DNA from: Mesorhizobium sp. WSM3862 | Lineage (GTDB): Bacteria > Pseudomonadota > Alphaproteobacteria > Rhizobiales > Rhizobiaceae | Direction: 5' to 3' | NCBI RefSeq assembly: GCF_002294985.1 | Contig: NZ_NSGE01000009.1 | Span: 124,001-188,000, forward strand | Length of the DNA stretch: 64,000 nt | Part shown: piece by piece, positions 23,272-31,887 of the stretch | Layout: each line of letters opens with the position of its first letter | Position numbering within the stretch: position 1 is the stretch's first letter | The notes under the pieces: model-generated | Seen by the model: the letters and a program-made list of their open reading frames with translations, nothing else | Told to the model about the DNA's origin: nothing | Database searches by the model: none | Program-made: the position numbers and the translations under genes

Positions 23272-24157
23272 GCTTCTTGCCTCCGAATTCGAGGTAGGCC
23301 CATGGCACGATGACGATCACCACCGAGAGCAGCATCATGGTCGAGGCGGCAAAACCCTGGCCGAGATTCTGGGCGAAAAACATGTAGTCGTAGACGTATT
23401 TCGCCGGCACTTCGGAAGCGATGCCCGGACCGCCGCTGGTCTGCGCCACCACAAGGTCGTAGACCTTGACGATGCCGGCGGCGATGATCACCAAGGTGGT
23501 GATAAAGACCGGCCGCATCATCGGGATGATGATGAAGAGATAGGTCTTCCACATCGGTATGCCGTCAACCCGTGCGGCCTTCCAGATGTCCTCGTCGATG
23601 CCGCGCAGGCCGGCGAGCATCAGGCACATGATCAGTCCCGTGCCTTGCCAGAGCGCCGCGATCGAAATGCCGTAGATGACGATGCTGGAATTGTAGAGCG
23701 GATCGAAGCTGAAGCTCGTCCAGCCGAGGTCGCGCACGACGCGCTGGATGCCGAAATCGGGATTGAGCAGCCACTGCCAGACCAGCCCGGTGACGATGAA
23801 AGAAAGTGCGAAAGGATAGAGGAAGATCGTGCGAAACGTGTCCTCGAAGCGGATCTTCTGATCGAGCAATGCCGCGAGGATGAAGCCGATCACCAGCGAG
23901 AACAACAGCGAGATCACGCCGTAGATCAAAAGGTTCTCGATCGACACCAGCCAGCGCGGCGTCGCCCATAGCCGGTAATATTGGTCGAGGCCGACGAAGT
24001 TCAGCCGCGGCAAGAGCTTCGAATTAGTGAAGGAATAGAGCACCGTCCAGGCCGTGCCGCCGACGAAGACGACCAGCGCGGTCAGGATCATCGGGATCGA
24101 TGCGACCTTGGCGTTGAGGTTGCGTAAAAGCTGGTTGGGGCGTTCGCTGTTGCTCAT
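23264..24157 (-). CDS. CUT1 sugar ABC transporter permease (MalF type)
   Basis: A 297-residue membrane protein with six to seven hydrophobic segments. The EAA motif is IDEDIWKAARVDGIPMWKTYLFIIIPMM. The short N-terminus lacks the large periplasmic loop of enteric MalF, typical of the glucose/mannose and glycoside transporters of this group. It sits between the substrate-binding protein gene, separated by a hairpin, and the MalG-type gene, which it overlaps. Confidence 0.9.
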   Translation of the reverse strand: MSNSERPNQLLRNLNAKVASIPMILTALVVFVGGTAWTVLYSFTNSKLLPRLNFVGLDQYYRLWATPRWLVSIENLLIYGVISLLFSLVIGFILAALLDQKIRFEDTFRTIFLYPFALSFIVTGLVWQWLLNPDFGIQRVVRDLGWTSFSFDPLYNSSIVIYGISIAALWQGTGLIMCLMLAGLRGIDEDIWKAARVDGIPMWKTYLFIIIPMMRPVFITTLVIIAAGIVKVYDLVVAQTSGGPGIASEVPAKYVYDYMFFAQNLGQGFAASTMMLLSVVIVIVPWAYLEFGGKKHG

Positions 24158-24191
24158 CTCGGCAGCCGGGCTGGGACAATGAGGACATCAC

Positions 24192-24224
24192 GCTCCCGAC
24201 CCCGGATAGGCGGGGGCCGGGAGC
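24192..24224 (-). terminator. Intercistronic stem-loop between binding-protein and permease genes
   Basis: GCTCCCG (24192-24198) pairs with CGGGAGC (24218-24224), extended by an inner CCCC/GGGG pairing. It lies just after the binding-protein stop. No T-run follows, so it more likely protects the upstream mRNA or partly attenuates transcription than stops it. This fits the higher need for binding protein than for permeases. Confidence 0.55.
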
Positions 24225-24242
24225 TGGCGGGGGCGCCGTTGA

Positions 24243-25481
24243 TCAGTCGGCCGACGCGATGATGTCGGCGAAGCGCTTCTGCGCCTCTTCAAGCGTCATG
24301 TCGGGCTTGGCGAAGAATTCGGAGAACAGATCCTCCTTCTGCTTCTGGCTGTCCTGCGACAAGAGCTGGTCGGTCCACGGGATCACCGCGCCTTTGGCGA
24401 GGATGGCGAGGCCCTTCTTCATGCAGTCGTTCGCCGTGTTGAGGTCGACGTCGCCGCGCACCGGAAGCGAGCCCTTCTTGAGATTGAAGGCGACCTGGGT
24501 CTTCGGGTCGAGCAGCGTCTCGGCCAGAACTTCCTGAGCCTTGGCCTTGCCGGCATCCTTGAGCAGCGGGAAGTAGAACGCGTCGCCGCCGGTGGCGATG
24601 ACCTCGTTCAGGCCGAGGCCGGGCAGGCAGGTGTAGTCCTTGCCGGCGGTCTTGCCGGCGACCTGGAACTCGCCCTGCGCCCAGTCGCCCATGATCTGGC
24701 CGCCGGCCTTGCCGGTGATGACCAGATTGGTCGCCTGGTTCCAGTCCTGCACATTGGTGTTCTTGGCCATCTTACGGGCGTCGTCGGCGGCCTTGAACAC
24801 CTTGGCGATTTCGGGACCGCCTGCGAATTTGGCGTCCTTGTCCCTGTAGACCTTGAGGAAGGCGTCGGTGCCGCCGACGGCGGCAAGCAGCACGTCGAAG
24901 GCGCCGGACGCCTGCCAGGGCTGCCCGCCGACGGCGAGCGGGATGATGCCGGCTTTTTCCAGCGCCGGCGCAGCCGACACGAATTCATTCCAGTCCTTCG
25001 GCATCGGCACGCCGGCCTTCTGGAAGGCTTCGTTCGACAACCACAGCCACTGCCAGGAATGGATGTTGACCGGCACGCAATAGATCTTGCCGCCGATGGT
25101 GCACGAGTCGAGCAGGCTCTTCGGCCGCACGATTTCCGTCCACTTTTCCTTGGTGGCGAGATCGGTGAGGTCGCGCATCAGCCCGGCCTGGACGAGTTCC
25201 TCCGCCTGCCGGCCGTGGTTGAACTGGGTGGCGCCCATCGGGTCGCCGCCGGTGATGCGGCTGATCATAATCGGCCGCGCTGTGCCGCCGGAACCGGCGA
25301 TGGCGCCGTCGACCCAGTGATTGCCGGTCGCGTCGAACGCCTTGGCAAGTTCGGCCACCGCCGCCGCCTCGCCGCCCGAAGTCCACCAATGGGTGACTTC
25401 GAGATCGGTCGCGGCCGCCGGTCCGGCGAAGTTCAGCGCGGCCGTCGCAGCGAACGCGGCGGTCAGGAATTTGTATCGCAT
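24243..25481 (-). CDS. CUT1 sugar ABC transporter substrate-binding protein
   Basis: A 412-residue exported protein. A Sec signal peptide (MRYKFLTAAFAATAALNFAG, cleavage near AAA-TD, about residue 25) precedes an extracellular solute-binding family 1 fold starting TDLEVTHWWTSGGEAAAV. The HWWTSGGE opening, the NIHSWQWLWLSNEAF segment and the GDWAQGEF segment resemble the glucose/mannose-binding GtsA group. The start at 25481 has GGGAGGAA in front; the longer ORF continues through the operator region and is not real. It is the first gene of the operon and is controlled by the palindrome just upstream. Confidence 0.9.
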   Translation of the reverse strand: MRYKFLTAAFAATAALNFAGPAAATDLEVTHWWTSGGEAAAVAELAKAFDATGNHWVDGAIAGSGGTARPIMISRITGGDPMGATQFNHGRQAEELVQAGLMRDLTDLATKEKWTEIVRPKSLLDSCTIGGKIYCVPVNIHSWQWLWLSNEAFQKAGVPMPKDWNEFVSAAPALEKAGIIPLAVGGQPWQASGAFDVLLAAVGGTDAFLKVYRDKDAKFAGGPEIAKVFKAADDARKMAKNTNVQDWNQATNLVITGKAGGQIMGDWAQGEFQVAGKTAGKDYTCLPGLGLNEVIATGGDAFYFPLLKDAGKAKAQEVLAETLLDPKTQVAFNLKKGSLPVRGDVDLNTANDCMKKGLAILAKGAVIPWTDQLLSQDSQKQKEDLFSEFFAKPDMTLEEAQKRFADIIASAD

Positions 25482-25496
25482 TTCGGTTCCTCCCAG

Positions 25497-25516
25497 AATC
25501 TGAAACGTTACAGATT
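25497..25516. promoter_or_regulatory. LacI-type operator, copy 1 (in front of the ABC operon)
   Basis: A 20-bp near-perfect palindrome, AATCTGAAACGTTACAGATT, in which all positions except the seventh and fourteenth are symmetric. The AACGTT centre is typical of LacI-family operators. It lies 16 bp upstream of the binding-protein ATG. The same sequence recurs at 25751-25770. Confidence 0.78.
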
Positions 25517-25750
25517 TTCGATACGGCAAATGGCCCTTATAGGCAACCCCTCGAATGTAAACGGCATGGGATTTCTTCGGGCACGAACAAAATCCTCTCC
25601 AAAAGGCCTGTCGGAGAGTCGATGGTGCGGCCAATCGATGCAAAAAGAAGAGGTAAATCGAGATTTGTTTATGATTCCAGTGGCTTTCAGTCCACCCCTC
25701 CAGCGCTGACCGCAACGAGTGCGACCTGCCCATTGATCACGGGCGTTGGC

Positions 25751-25770
25751 AATCTGTAACGTTTCAGTGT
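25751..25770. promoter_or_regulatory. LacI-type operator, copy 2 (in front of the lacI-family gene)
   Basis: AATCTGTAACGTTTCAGTGT matches the copy at 25497-25516, as its reverse complement, over most of its length and keeps the AACGTT core. It lies 95 bp upstream of the regulator ATG. Two sites 254 bp apart in one divergent region suggest autoregulation and looping. No gene lies between 25482 and 25864. Confidence 0.72.
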
Positions 25771-25864
25771 ATTGCACCGTGTCACGGGCTGAAGGCCGCG
25801 CAAATGCGATGGGCGCGATTGCCGGCCGGCCTCGCGGCTGCTATGCGCCTGACGGGCGGGACGA

Positions 25865-26908
25865 ATGGACAGACGAGCAAACGAGAAGGACGACGACACG
25901 TCGGCTAAGGAACGGCCGACGCTGAAGACGCTTGCCTTCATGACCGGGCTCGGCGTCACCACCGTCTCGCGCGCGCTGAAGGACGCGCCGGAGATCGGCG
26001 CCGAGACCAGGCGACGCGTGCAGCTCGTCGCCAAGCAGATCGGCTATCGCCCGAACCGCGCCGGCGTGAGGCTGAGGACGGGCAAGACCAACGTCATCAG
26101 CTTGGTGCTCAACACCGAGCACGAGCTGATGAGCTTCGTCTCGGACATCATCTACGGCGTCACCGAGGTGATCGCCGACACGCCCTATCACCTGATCGTC
26201 ACGCCCTATTCGCGCTCGCAGGACCCGCTGGATCCGGTCCGCTATCTGGTGGAGACGGGCTCCGCCGACGGCGTCATCATTTCACGCACGCAGCCCAACG
26301 ACCCGCGCGCCCGCTTTATGCTGGAACGCGGCATCCCATTTGCCACGCATGGCCGCACTGACATGGGGCTGGTGCATCCCTATCACGACTTCGACAACTA
26401 TGCTTTCGCCGGCGAGGCGGTCCGCCATCTCGCCGGCATGGGCCGGCGCCGGCTGGCTCTGGTGACGCCGCCGGTCGGCCTCACCTATTACGACCACACG
26501 GTGAACGGTTTTGCCGATGCGCTGAGCGAAGTCGGCGCCAGCGAGGTGCCGTTCAACACCGTCTCCATCGACCACACGATCGAGCAGATCAGGATGCGAA
26601 CTGCGCAGCTCATGCGCCGCGAGAGCCGTCCGGACGGCATCGTCAGCAGCGCCGCCGCCGCCACGCTCGCCGTTGTTGCAGGCATCGAGGACGCCGGCCT
26701 GAAACTCGGCCGCGATGTCGACGTGGTGTCGAAACAGTCCTCGGAACTGCTGCATTTGTTCCGGCGCGAACTGCTGGTCGTGAACGAGAATTTCCGGCTC
26801 GCCGGCTCCGAGCTTGCCCGCGCTGTGCTCGGCTGGATCGGCGGCAAGGAACCTGGCTCACTGCAATCGCTGAGCAAACCGAGCGAGGTCCTGCCCTATC
26901 GGGGTTGA
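25865..26908 (+). CDS. LacI family transcriptional regulator of the sugar ABC operon
   Basis: A 347-residue regulator. The helix-turn-helix is near residues 19-40 (TLKTLAFMTGLGVTTVSRAL), followed by the hinge segment (VAKQIGYRPNRAGVRLRTGK) and a periplasmic-binding-protein-like effector domain from ~75 (NVISLVLNTEHELMSFVSDI). The N-terminus has an extra charged stretch of 18 residues (RRANEKDDD). It is divergent from the CUT1 operon with two matching palindromes between, so it is very likely the local repressor, responsive to the imported sugar or a product. Confidence 0.92.
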   Translation: MDRRANEKDDDTSAKERPTLKTLAFMTGLGVTTVSRALKDAPEIGAETRRRVQLVAKQIGYRPNRAGVRLRTGKTNVISLVLNTEHELMSFVSDIIYGVTEVIADTPYHLIVTPYSRSQDPLDPVRYLVETGSADGVIISRTQPNDPRARFMLERGIPFATHGRTDMGLVHPYHDFDNYAFAGEAVRHLAGMGRRRLALVTPPVGLTYYDHTVNGFADALSEVGASEVPFNTVSIDHTIEQIRMRTAQLMRRESRPDGIVSSAAAATLAVVAGIEDAGLKLGRDVDVVSKQSSELLHLFRRELLVVNENFRLAGSELARAVLGWIGGKEPGSLQSLSKPSEVLPYRG

Positions 26909-26942
26909 CTGGCGCGACTTGAGAGTCAGGTCAGGCCGAGTC

Positions 26943-27000
26943 GGCGGCTTCCGAGAACCGGAAGCGTGCTTGAGTAGCACCGGGAGCGCAGGAAGCCGCC
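26943..27000. terminator. Hairpin between convergent lacI-family gene and gnd
   Basis: GGCGGCTTCC (26943-26952) pairs perfectly with GGAAGCCGCC (26991-27000); TTT follows on the plus strand. A smaller alternative helix (GCTTCC/GGAAGC, near 26947-26964) overlaps it. The location between convergent genes fits a bidirectional terminator, though the loop is long. Confidence 0.45.
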
Positions 27001-27024
27001 TTTGCACCCTGGCATAACCTGCCT

Positions 27025-28449
27025 CTAGGCGGCGCCGCTTCCCCACGGCCCATGGAACGCCCCCTGCTCGCCGATGCGCTCGAAACCGTGCGCGCCGAAG
27101 AAATCGCGCTGCGCCTGGATCAGGTTCGACGTGCCGCGGCCCTGGCGATAGCTGTCGAAATAGGCGAGCGCCGAGGACAGCGCCGGCACCGGTGAGCCGG
27201 CCTCGGAGGCTCGCGCCACGATGCGCCTGAGCGACGGATGCGCCTCCTTCATCATGGCGATGAAGGCCGGCGCCATCAGGAGATTGGTCGAGGCGCCGCC
27301 TGAGCCGAAGGCCTCCGCCATCGTGTCCAGCATCTGCGAGCGGATGATGCAGCCGGCACGCCATATCTTGGCAATGGTCGGCATCGGCAGGTTCCAGTTG
27401 AATTCCTTTGAGGCGCCGCTCATCACAGCAAAACCTTGCGCGTAAGCCGCGATCTTGCCGGCAAACAGCGCCAGCTCGAGATCCTTCAGCAGCGCCGCCT
27501 TGTCGCCGGAAATCTTCTCGACGCCGATATCGCCGTAGGCCTTTTCCGCCGCCTGCCGTTCGTCCTTGATCGACGACAGCACGCGCGCCGCGACGGCAGC
27601 CTCGATGGCCGTCGCCGGAATGCCGAGCTGCTGCGCTTCGATGACCGACCATTTGCCGGTGCCCTTCTGGCCGGCGCGGTCGAGGATGATGTCGACCACC
27701 GGCTTGCCGGTCTTGGGATCGTCGGCTGCGAGAACCTTGGCGGTGATCTCGATGAGGTAGGAGTTGAGCCGACCCTGGTTCCAGCCGTCGAAGACCTTGC
27801 CGATCTCCTTCGGCTCCATGCCGAGACCGTCGCGCAGGATGCCGTAGATCTCGGCGATCATCTGCATGTCGGCATATTCGATGCCGTTGTGGATGGTTTT
27901 GACGAAATGGCCGGCGCCGTCGGTGCCGAGCCAGGCGGCGCAAGGCTCGTCCTTGAACTTGGCGGAAATCGCCGTCAGCACCCTCTCGACGCGCTTCCAG
28001 GAGTCTTCCGTGCCCCCGACCATGATCGACGGCCCGTGGCGCGCGCCCTCCTCGCCGCCCGACACGCCCATGCCGATAAAGGTCAGGCCGGAGCCCGACA
28101 GCTCGGAGAAGCGCCGCATCGTGTCGCGGAAATTGGCATTGCCGGCATCGATGACGATGTCGTTGTCGGAGAGCACGCCGCGCAGCGCCGATATCTGCTC
28201 GTCGACCGGCTTGCCGGCCAGCACCATGATGATGATCGGCCGAGGCGGCCGGATCGCTGCGGCGAGTTCCTCCAGGCTGTAGCAGGGCACAACCATGTCC
28301 CTGAGCGCGCCTGCGCTCTCGACGAAGGCGTCGGTGCGCGAACCGGTGCGGTTGAACACGGCGATGGGGTGCCCATGCTCGGCGATGTTGAGCGCCAGGT
28401 TGGAGCCCATCGTGCCAAGGCCGATCAGGCCGATTTCGGCTTTTTCCAT
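27025..28449 (-). CDS. gnd: 6-phosphogluconate dehydrogenase (decarboxylating)
   Basis: A 474-residue enzyme of the oxidative pentose phosphate pathway, converting 6-phosphogluconate to ribulose 5-phosphate, CO2 and NADPH. The Rossmann motif is IGLIGLGTMGSNLALNIAEHG at the N-terminus, the substrate loop is GVSGGEEGARHGPS, and HNGIEYADMQMIAEIY carries the catalytic His-Asn region. The ATG at 28449 was chosen for its family-like N-terminus (MEKAEIGLIGLG). It is a single gene. Confidence 0.95.
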   Translation of the reverse strand: MEKAEIGLIGLGTMGSNLALNIAEHGHPIAVFNRTGSRTDAFVESAGALRDMVVPCYSLEELAAAIRPPRPIIIMVLAGKPVDEQISALRGVLSDNDIVIDAGNANFRDTMRRFSELSGSGLTFIGMGVSGGEEGARHGPSIMVGGTEDSWKRVERVLTAISAKFKDEPCAAWLGTDGAGHFVKTIHNGIEYADMQMIAEIYGILRDGLGMEPKEIGKVFDGWNQGRLNSYLIEITAKVLAADDPKTGKPVVDIILDRAGQKGTGKWSVIEAQQLGIPATAIEAAVAARVLSSIKDERQAAEKAYGDIGVEKISGDKAALLKDLELALFAGKIAAYAQGFAVMSGASKEFNWNLPMPTIAKIWRAGCIIRSQMLDTMAEAFGSGGASTNLLMAPAFIAMMKEAHPSLRRIVARASEAGSPVPALSSALAYFDSYRQGRGTSNLIQAQRDFFGAHGFERIGEQGAFHGPWGSGAA

Positions 28450-28557
28450 CGTTTCTTCCCTGCTTTCGAACTTTTGTTGAAGCCGCGCTTTGGACGGATG
28501 ATTGACGGGCCTTCGCGACGGCGTCAACCGCCTCGCCGAATTGTGTCGCGGCCCAGG

Positions 28558-30192
28558 TCAGTCGGCTCTGATATCAATTGGCGCTTCAATCTTCACCATC
28601 TCGAAATCGGAAACCAGGATGTCGAGCCGAGCGTTCCAGCGGCCGGGCAGCGGGATGACGAGATCGTCGACGCGCCAGGTGCCGTCGCCGCGTTTCGTCG
28701 CCGGCCGTTTGATCGGCTCGATGCCGGAATCCGGCTTCGACAGCACCAGGGTCACCTGCTTGGCATCCATCGGACCGAAATCGCCGGTCATGATCACCAT
28801 CGAGGCGGCAACCTGGCCGGCATGGCCGGGCGTGATGCTGAGATCGGCCATCGCCTGCAGGGTGTGGATGTGGATCGAGGCCGGCTGCGCTGCGGCGATC
28901 GCCAGCGCGCGTGGCGGCGGCGTGAAGCGCCAGCCGGCGGCGACGCCGAAGATGGCAAGCACGATCAGCGTCTCGATGCCGATCGAACGCACCAGCCGCC
29001 GCTGCACTTCCGTGTCGCCCGTTTCGGCCGGCGCGGTCAGCGTCCATCGGTTTACGGAGGCAAGGGTGAACAGGAACAAAAGCAGGGCCAGTTTCAGCAG
29101 CAGCAGGCGGCCATAGGCGGTGTTGATGAGCGCTGCCGGTTCGCGCACTTGGATGATCGCCAGCAAGATGCCGCTTATCGCAAGCACGGCAACCACGGGC
29201 AGGATCGCGCGCGAAAACCGGCGCAAGAAGATTTTGGCCTCCGCCGGCTGATAGCGCAACGCAAGGCCGAGCGGCGCGAGCGCGCCGGTCCAGAAGGCGA
29301 TGGCTGTGCCATGCAGGAAAACCAGCGGCCGCGTCAGCCATTGCGGCTCGGCGGCGCTGGCGTGGCCGCTTGCCGCAAGCGCCGTGCCCACACCGACGAG
29401 CCCGGCGAGCGCAAGCAGCTTGCCAAGAGCGCGCGGTCCGGCGAGGGACAGCAAGGCAAAGCCGAATGCAATCAGGGCGGCAAGCACCGTCCAGCCGAAG
29501 CTGGTGGCAAGCGCGGTCTCCCACACGATGGGCGCCGCAAACCGGGCAAGCGGCGCGCCGAACGCGTCCAACCCCTGAAATCCGAGCGAGAACGGGGCGG
29601 CTGCCAGTCCGCACAGAAGAGCGCCGATAACGAAACCCTGGCCGCAGCGACAGTCTCCAGCGAGCCAGGCGAGCGCGAAGGCGCCGCCGGCGCCGAGGAA
29701 CAGCCCGGCATAGAGAAGGAGCTTGCCCATCCAGATTGCTGTGCGCAGCGACAAATCGACGGCTTCGCCCGCTGCCGGCGCAGCACTTGGCGCGCCGACG
29801 GAAAACAGCGCCGAGCCGCCGACCGGATGGCCGTCCTCCGAAATCACCCGCCAGCTCAGCACATGCGTGCCGGATTTGAGCGTCTCCGGATTATCGATCT
29901 CGACGGTCTGATCGTTGAGCCGGAAGGAGGTCAGCGAAAGTTGCGTGCCGTCCGGCCGCACCAGAGTGAGCACCAGGGGCGAAACCGGCTCGCTGAAGGT
30001 CAGCGAAAACCGCGCGGGACTCTGAGACAGCACCGCACCATCGGGCGGATCGGTCGCGACCAACGCGGCATGCGCGAATGCGCGGCCGGGAAGCACCAGC
30101 AGCAGCACGAGCACGAAAGCCGCGACCAGGCCGCTGGCGACTGGCCCGATGCGCATGCCCCTCGGGCGGATTGGGAAAGTTGCTGCGTTCAT
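28558..30192 (-). CDS. Copper resistance/import protein: CopC-CopD fusion with C-terminal YtkA-like domain
   Basis: A 544-residue protein. A signal segment (~13-40) ends at GRAFA-HAAL; the mature N-terminal His starts the CopC domain (~40-135, HAALVATDPPDGAVLSQSPA), a periplasmic copper-binding beta barrel. About eight membrane segments of the CopD type span ~155-440. A C-terminal periplasmic Ig-like domain (~450-544, FGPMDAKQVTLVLSKPDSGI) resembles YtkA/FixH-type modules. Such fusions (YcnJ-like) import copper. The ATG at 30192 was chosen; the longer frame overlaps the DUF1775 gene. It is the last gene of a four-gene copper operon. Confidence 0.85.
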   Translation of the reverse strand: MNAATFPIRPRGMRIGPVASGLVAAFVLVLLLVLPGRAFAHAALVATDPPDGAVLSQSPARFSLTFSEPVSPLVLTLVRPDGTQLSLTSFRLNDQTVEIDNPETLKSGTHVLSWRVISEDGHPVGGSALFSVGAPSAAPAAGEAVDLSLRTAIWMGKLLLYAGLFLGAGGAFALAWLAGDCRCGQGFVIGALLCGLAAAPFSLGFQGLDAFGAPLARFAAPIVWETALATSFGWTVLAALIAFGFALLSLAGPRALGKLLALAGLVGVGTALAASGHASAAEPQWLTRPLVFLHGTAIAFWTGALAPLGLALRYQPAEAKIFLRRFSRAILPVVAVLAISGILLAIIQVREPAALINTAYGRLLLLKLALLLFLFTLASVNRWTLTAPAETGDTEVQRRLVRSIGIETLIVLAIFGVAAGWRFTPPPRALAIAAAQPASIHIHTLQAMADLSITPGHAGQVAASMVIMTGDFGPMDAKQVTLVLSKPDSGIEPIKRPATKRGDGTWRVDDLVIPLPGRWNARLDILVSDFEMVKIEAPIDIRAD

Positions 30193-30244
30193 GCGGTCTT
30201 TCGAGAAGGGACGGCGCGCCCGAATGGGACGCGCAGTCAAGAGA

Positions 30245-30763
30245 TCATTTCTTCGGCAGCAATTTGATGCCCGGCGCCGGATTTTCCAGCGCATCCTCAT
30301 CCTGTCCCGCCGCCGGAATCTCGATCCAGCGATCGGCGGCATCGCCGCATTCCTGGACCACCGGGAAATAGAGCATCTGGCCGGCCGGAAGATCGGCGGC
30401 GAGCGAAGCACGGAAAATGAACTCGTCATAGAAATCGTCCGGCAGGTTGCCGCCGCTCCAGTCGACTTCCTTGACGCCGGTGGTCAGCGTCTCGCCATAG
30501 AGCTGGTAGGATTTCTCGTATCGGCCTTTCTTGGTCTGCAGCGTCCAGCCGGGCTTTGGCATCGGCTTGACCGAAATGACGCCTTCCGGAATCTGCACGC
30601 GCACCGCGGTCGTCGCCTTGCCCTCGCAGCCATGCGGCACGCGCAGCACGGCCTTATAGGTCGAGCCGACGGCCGCTTCCTGAGTTTCGAGCGTGATGTG
30701 CGCAAGCGCGGCGTTTGTTCCGAGCGCCAGAACCGCGCCCACCGCCAAAAGATACTTCTTCAT
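30245..30763 (-). CDS. DUF1775 (YcnI-like) copper-binding exported protein
   Basis: A 172-residue protein. The signal peptide MKKYLLAVGAVLALGTNAALA is followed directly by His22 (mature N-terminus HITLE), the 'histidine brace' position of YcnI proteins. VPHGCEGKATTAVRVQIPEG and the conserved Trp of PGWTLQTKKG match the family; a late QECGDAADRWIEIPA segment has a further Trp. YcnI binds Cu(II) and accompanies CopCD-type importers, exactly the neighbour here. The ATG at 30763 has AGAGGGAC in front. Confidence 0.88.
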   Translation of the reverse strand: MKKYLLAVGAVLALGTNAALAHITLETQEAAVGSTYKAVLRVPHGCEGKATTAVRVQIPEGVISVKPMPKPGWTLQTKKGRYEKSYQLYGETLTTGVKEVDWSGGNLPDDFYDEFIFRASLAADLPAGQMLYFPVVQECGDAADRWIEIPAAGQDEDALENPAPGIKLLPKK

Positions 30764-30789
30764 GAATTGTCCCTCTAATTTCGAAATGA

Positions 30790-31317
30790 TCACTCGGCGT
30801 GATCGTCCATGCCGCCCGTCTCGCCCATGCCCTCGACGGCGAACTCGACTTTGACGCTGCCGGCCTTCTCGAAGGTCAGCGTGGCCGGGAATTTCTCGCC
30901 CTGCTTGGGCTGTCGCTTCAGGCCGATGAACATCAGGTGATAGCCACCCGGCTTCAGTGCGACCTTGCCGCCGGCCGGGATCACGAGCCCGCCGCTCACC
31001 GGCCGCATCGTCATGACGCCGTCCTTGACACTCATCTCATGCAATTCGGCCTTGTCGGAGATGTCGGAGGAAATCGACAGCAGCCGGTCGGGCGAGCCGC
31101 CCTTGTTGGTGACGGTGAAATAGCCGCCGGCCACCTTGGCGCCCGGCGGCGTTGCGCGCGACCACGGGTGCCCGACCTCCAGGTCACCGGCCTTGAATTC
31201 ATGCGCCTGGGCGCCGGGAACGCATGCGAACAGGAGAAGAGCGAACACGGCAAGGCCGAGCCGTTCGAAACCGCGCGGACGAGCTTGCGCTCGCGCGGCG
31301 GGAAGAAGATTGGACAT
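30790..31317 (-). CDS. PCuAC family copper chaperone
   Basis: A 175-residue exported protein. A hydrophobic signal (~21-37, FERLGLAVFALLLFACVPGA) ends at AQA, then a cupredoxin-like DUF461 domain. Cu(I) ligands appear in AELHEMSVKDGVMTMRP (His, Met, Met) and GGYHLMFIGL (His, Met), the H(M)x10M..HxM pattern of PCuAC. It delivers copper in the periplasm, classically to cytochrome oxidase Cu-A. The ATG at 31317 was preferred over one 12 bp upstream because GGAG lies 6 nt in front; the extended 306-codon frame covers the DUF2946 gene and is not real. Confidence 0.88.
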   Translation of the reverse strand: MSNLLPAARAQARPRGFERLGLAVFALLLFACVPGAQAHEFKAGDLEVGHPWSRATPPGAKVAGGYFTVTNKGGSPDRLLSISSDISDKAELHEMSVKDGVMTMRPVSGGLVIPAGGKVALKPGGYHLMFIGLKRQPKQGEKFPATLTFEKAGSVKVEFAVEGMGETGGMDDHAE

Positions 31318-31411
31318 GGGTTGCTCCATGAGTATGAGATCGCGCCGTGATCCGGCCGCGAGCAGTCTGATCTTGGATGAATGCGCCCGCGAAAGGTTTC
31401 GCGGGTTTTTG

Positions 31412-31786
31412 TCAGACTGCGGCCGGCGGCGCGCGCGGATTGGCCGGAGAGCGGTCGCGGGCAAAATCGAGATGCCGGAAGGCCAAAGGCGGGAAAGCGA
31501 CGGCGTCGAACACCAGCACCCTGGCGGGCGCGCCGGTATCCGGCGGCGGCAGATGCGCCGGCGAAACCATGCTACAGCCAGCCAGGCAGCAGGCCGGCAT
31601 GTGCTGCCGGTGCGGATCGCCGCCCGGAAGCTTGACTGCCCCGTCATGCGTGCAGATGACGTTGCCGAAGGCATCGAGCTTTGAAGGCGCGCCAAAGGCG
31701 AAGGCGCCAAGCGCCGACTGAAGCAACAGCAGCAGCGCCGCGACGAACGCGGCCGGCATGCTCCATCGTCTCAGCCGGATATCCAA
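31412..31786 (-). CDS. DUF2946-type small exported protein at the head of the copper operon
   Basis: A 124-residue protein. One hydrophobic segment (~11-31, MPAAFVAALLLLLQSALGAF) acts as signal or anchor. Downstream are an ICTHDG motif, then HRQHMPACCLAGCSM, a His/Met/Cys-rich stretch suited to binding copper, followed by a Pro-rich tail. This is the DUF2946 layout, often found beside PCuAC genes and TonB receptors for copper. It lies 94 bp upstream of the PCuAC gene on the same strand. Function not established. Confidence 0.7.
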   Translation of the reverse strand: MDIRLRRWSMPAAFVAALLLLLQSALGAFAFGAPSKLDAFGNVICTHDGAVKLPGGDPHRQHMPACCLAGCSMVSPAHLPPPDTGAPARVLVFDAVAFPPLAFRHLDFARDRSPANPRAPPAAV

Positions 31787-31887
31787 ATGACCTGCCTCTT
31801 TCCAGCAATTCGACTGAGCCTAGCATGGGGGCGGCGGCCGGAAAATCGTCAAAACCGGGCTGCGGCAACGCGGCGCGACGCGCCTGA

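Noticed and set aside
27436..30267. 943-codon plus-strand ORF opposite gnd and the CopCD fusion
   Set aside because: It spans two well-supported minus-strand genes and their spacer, lacks any recognisable domain, and has antisense codon bias.
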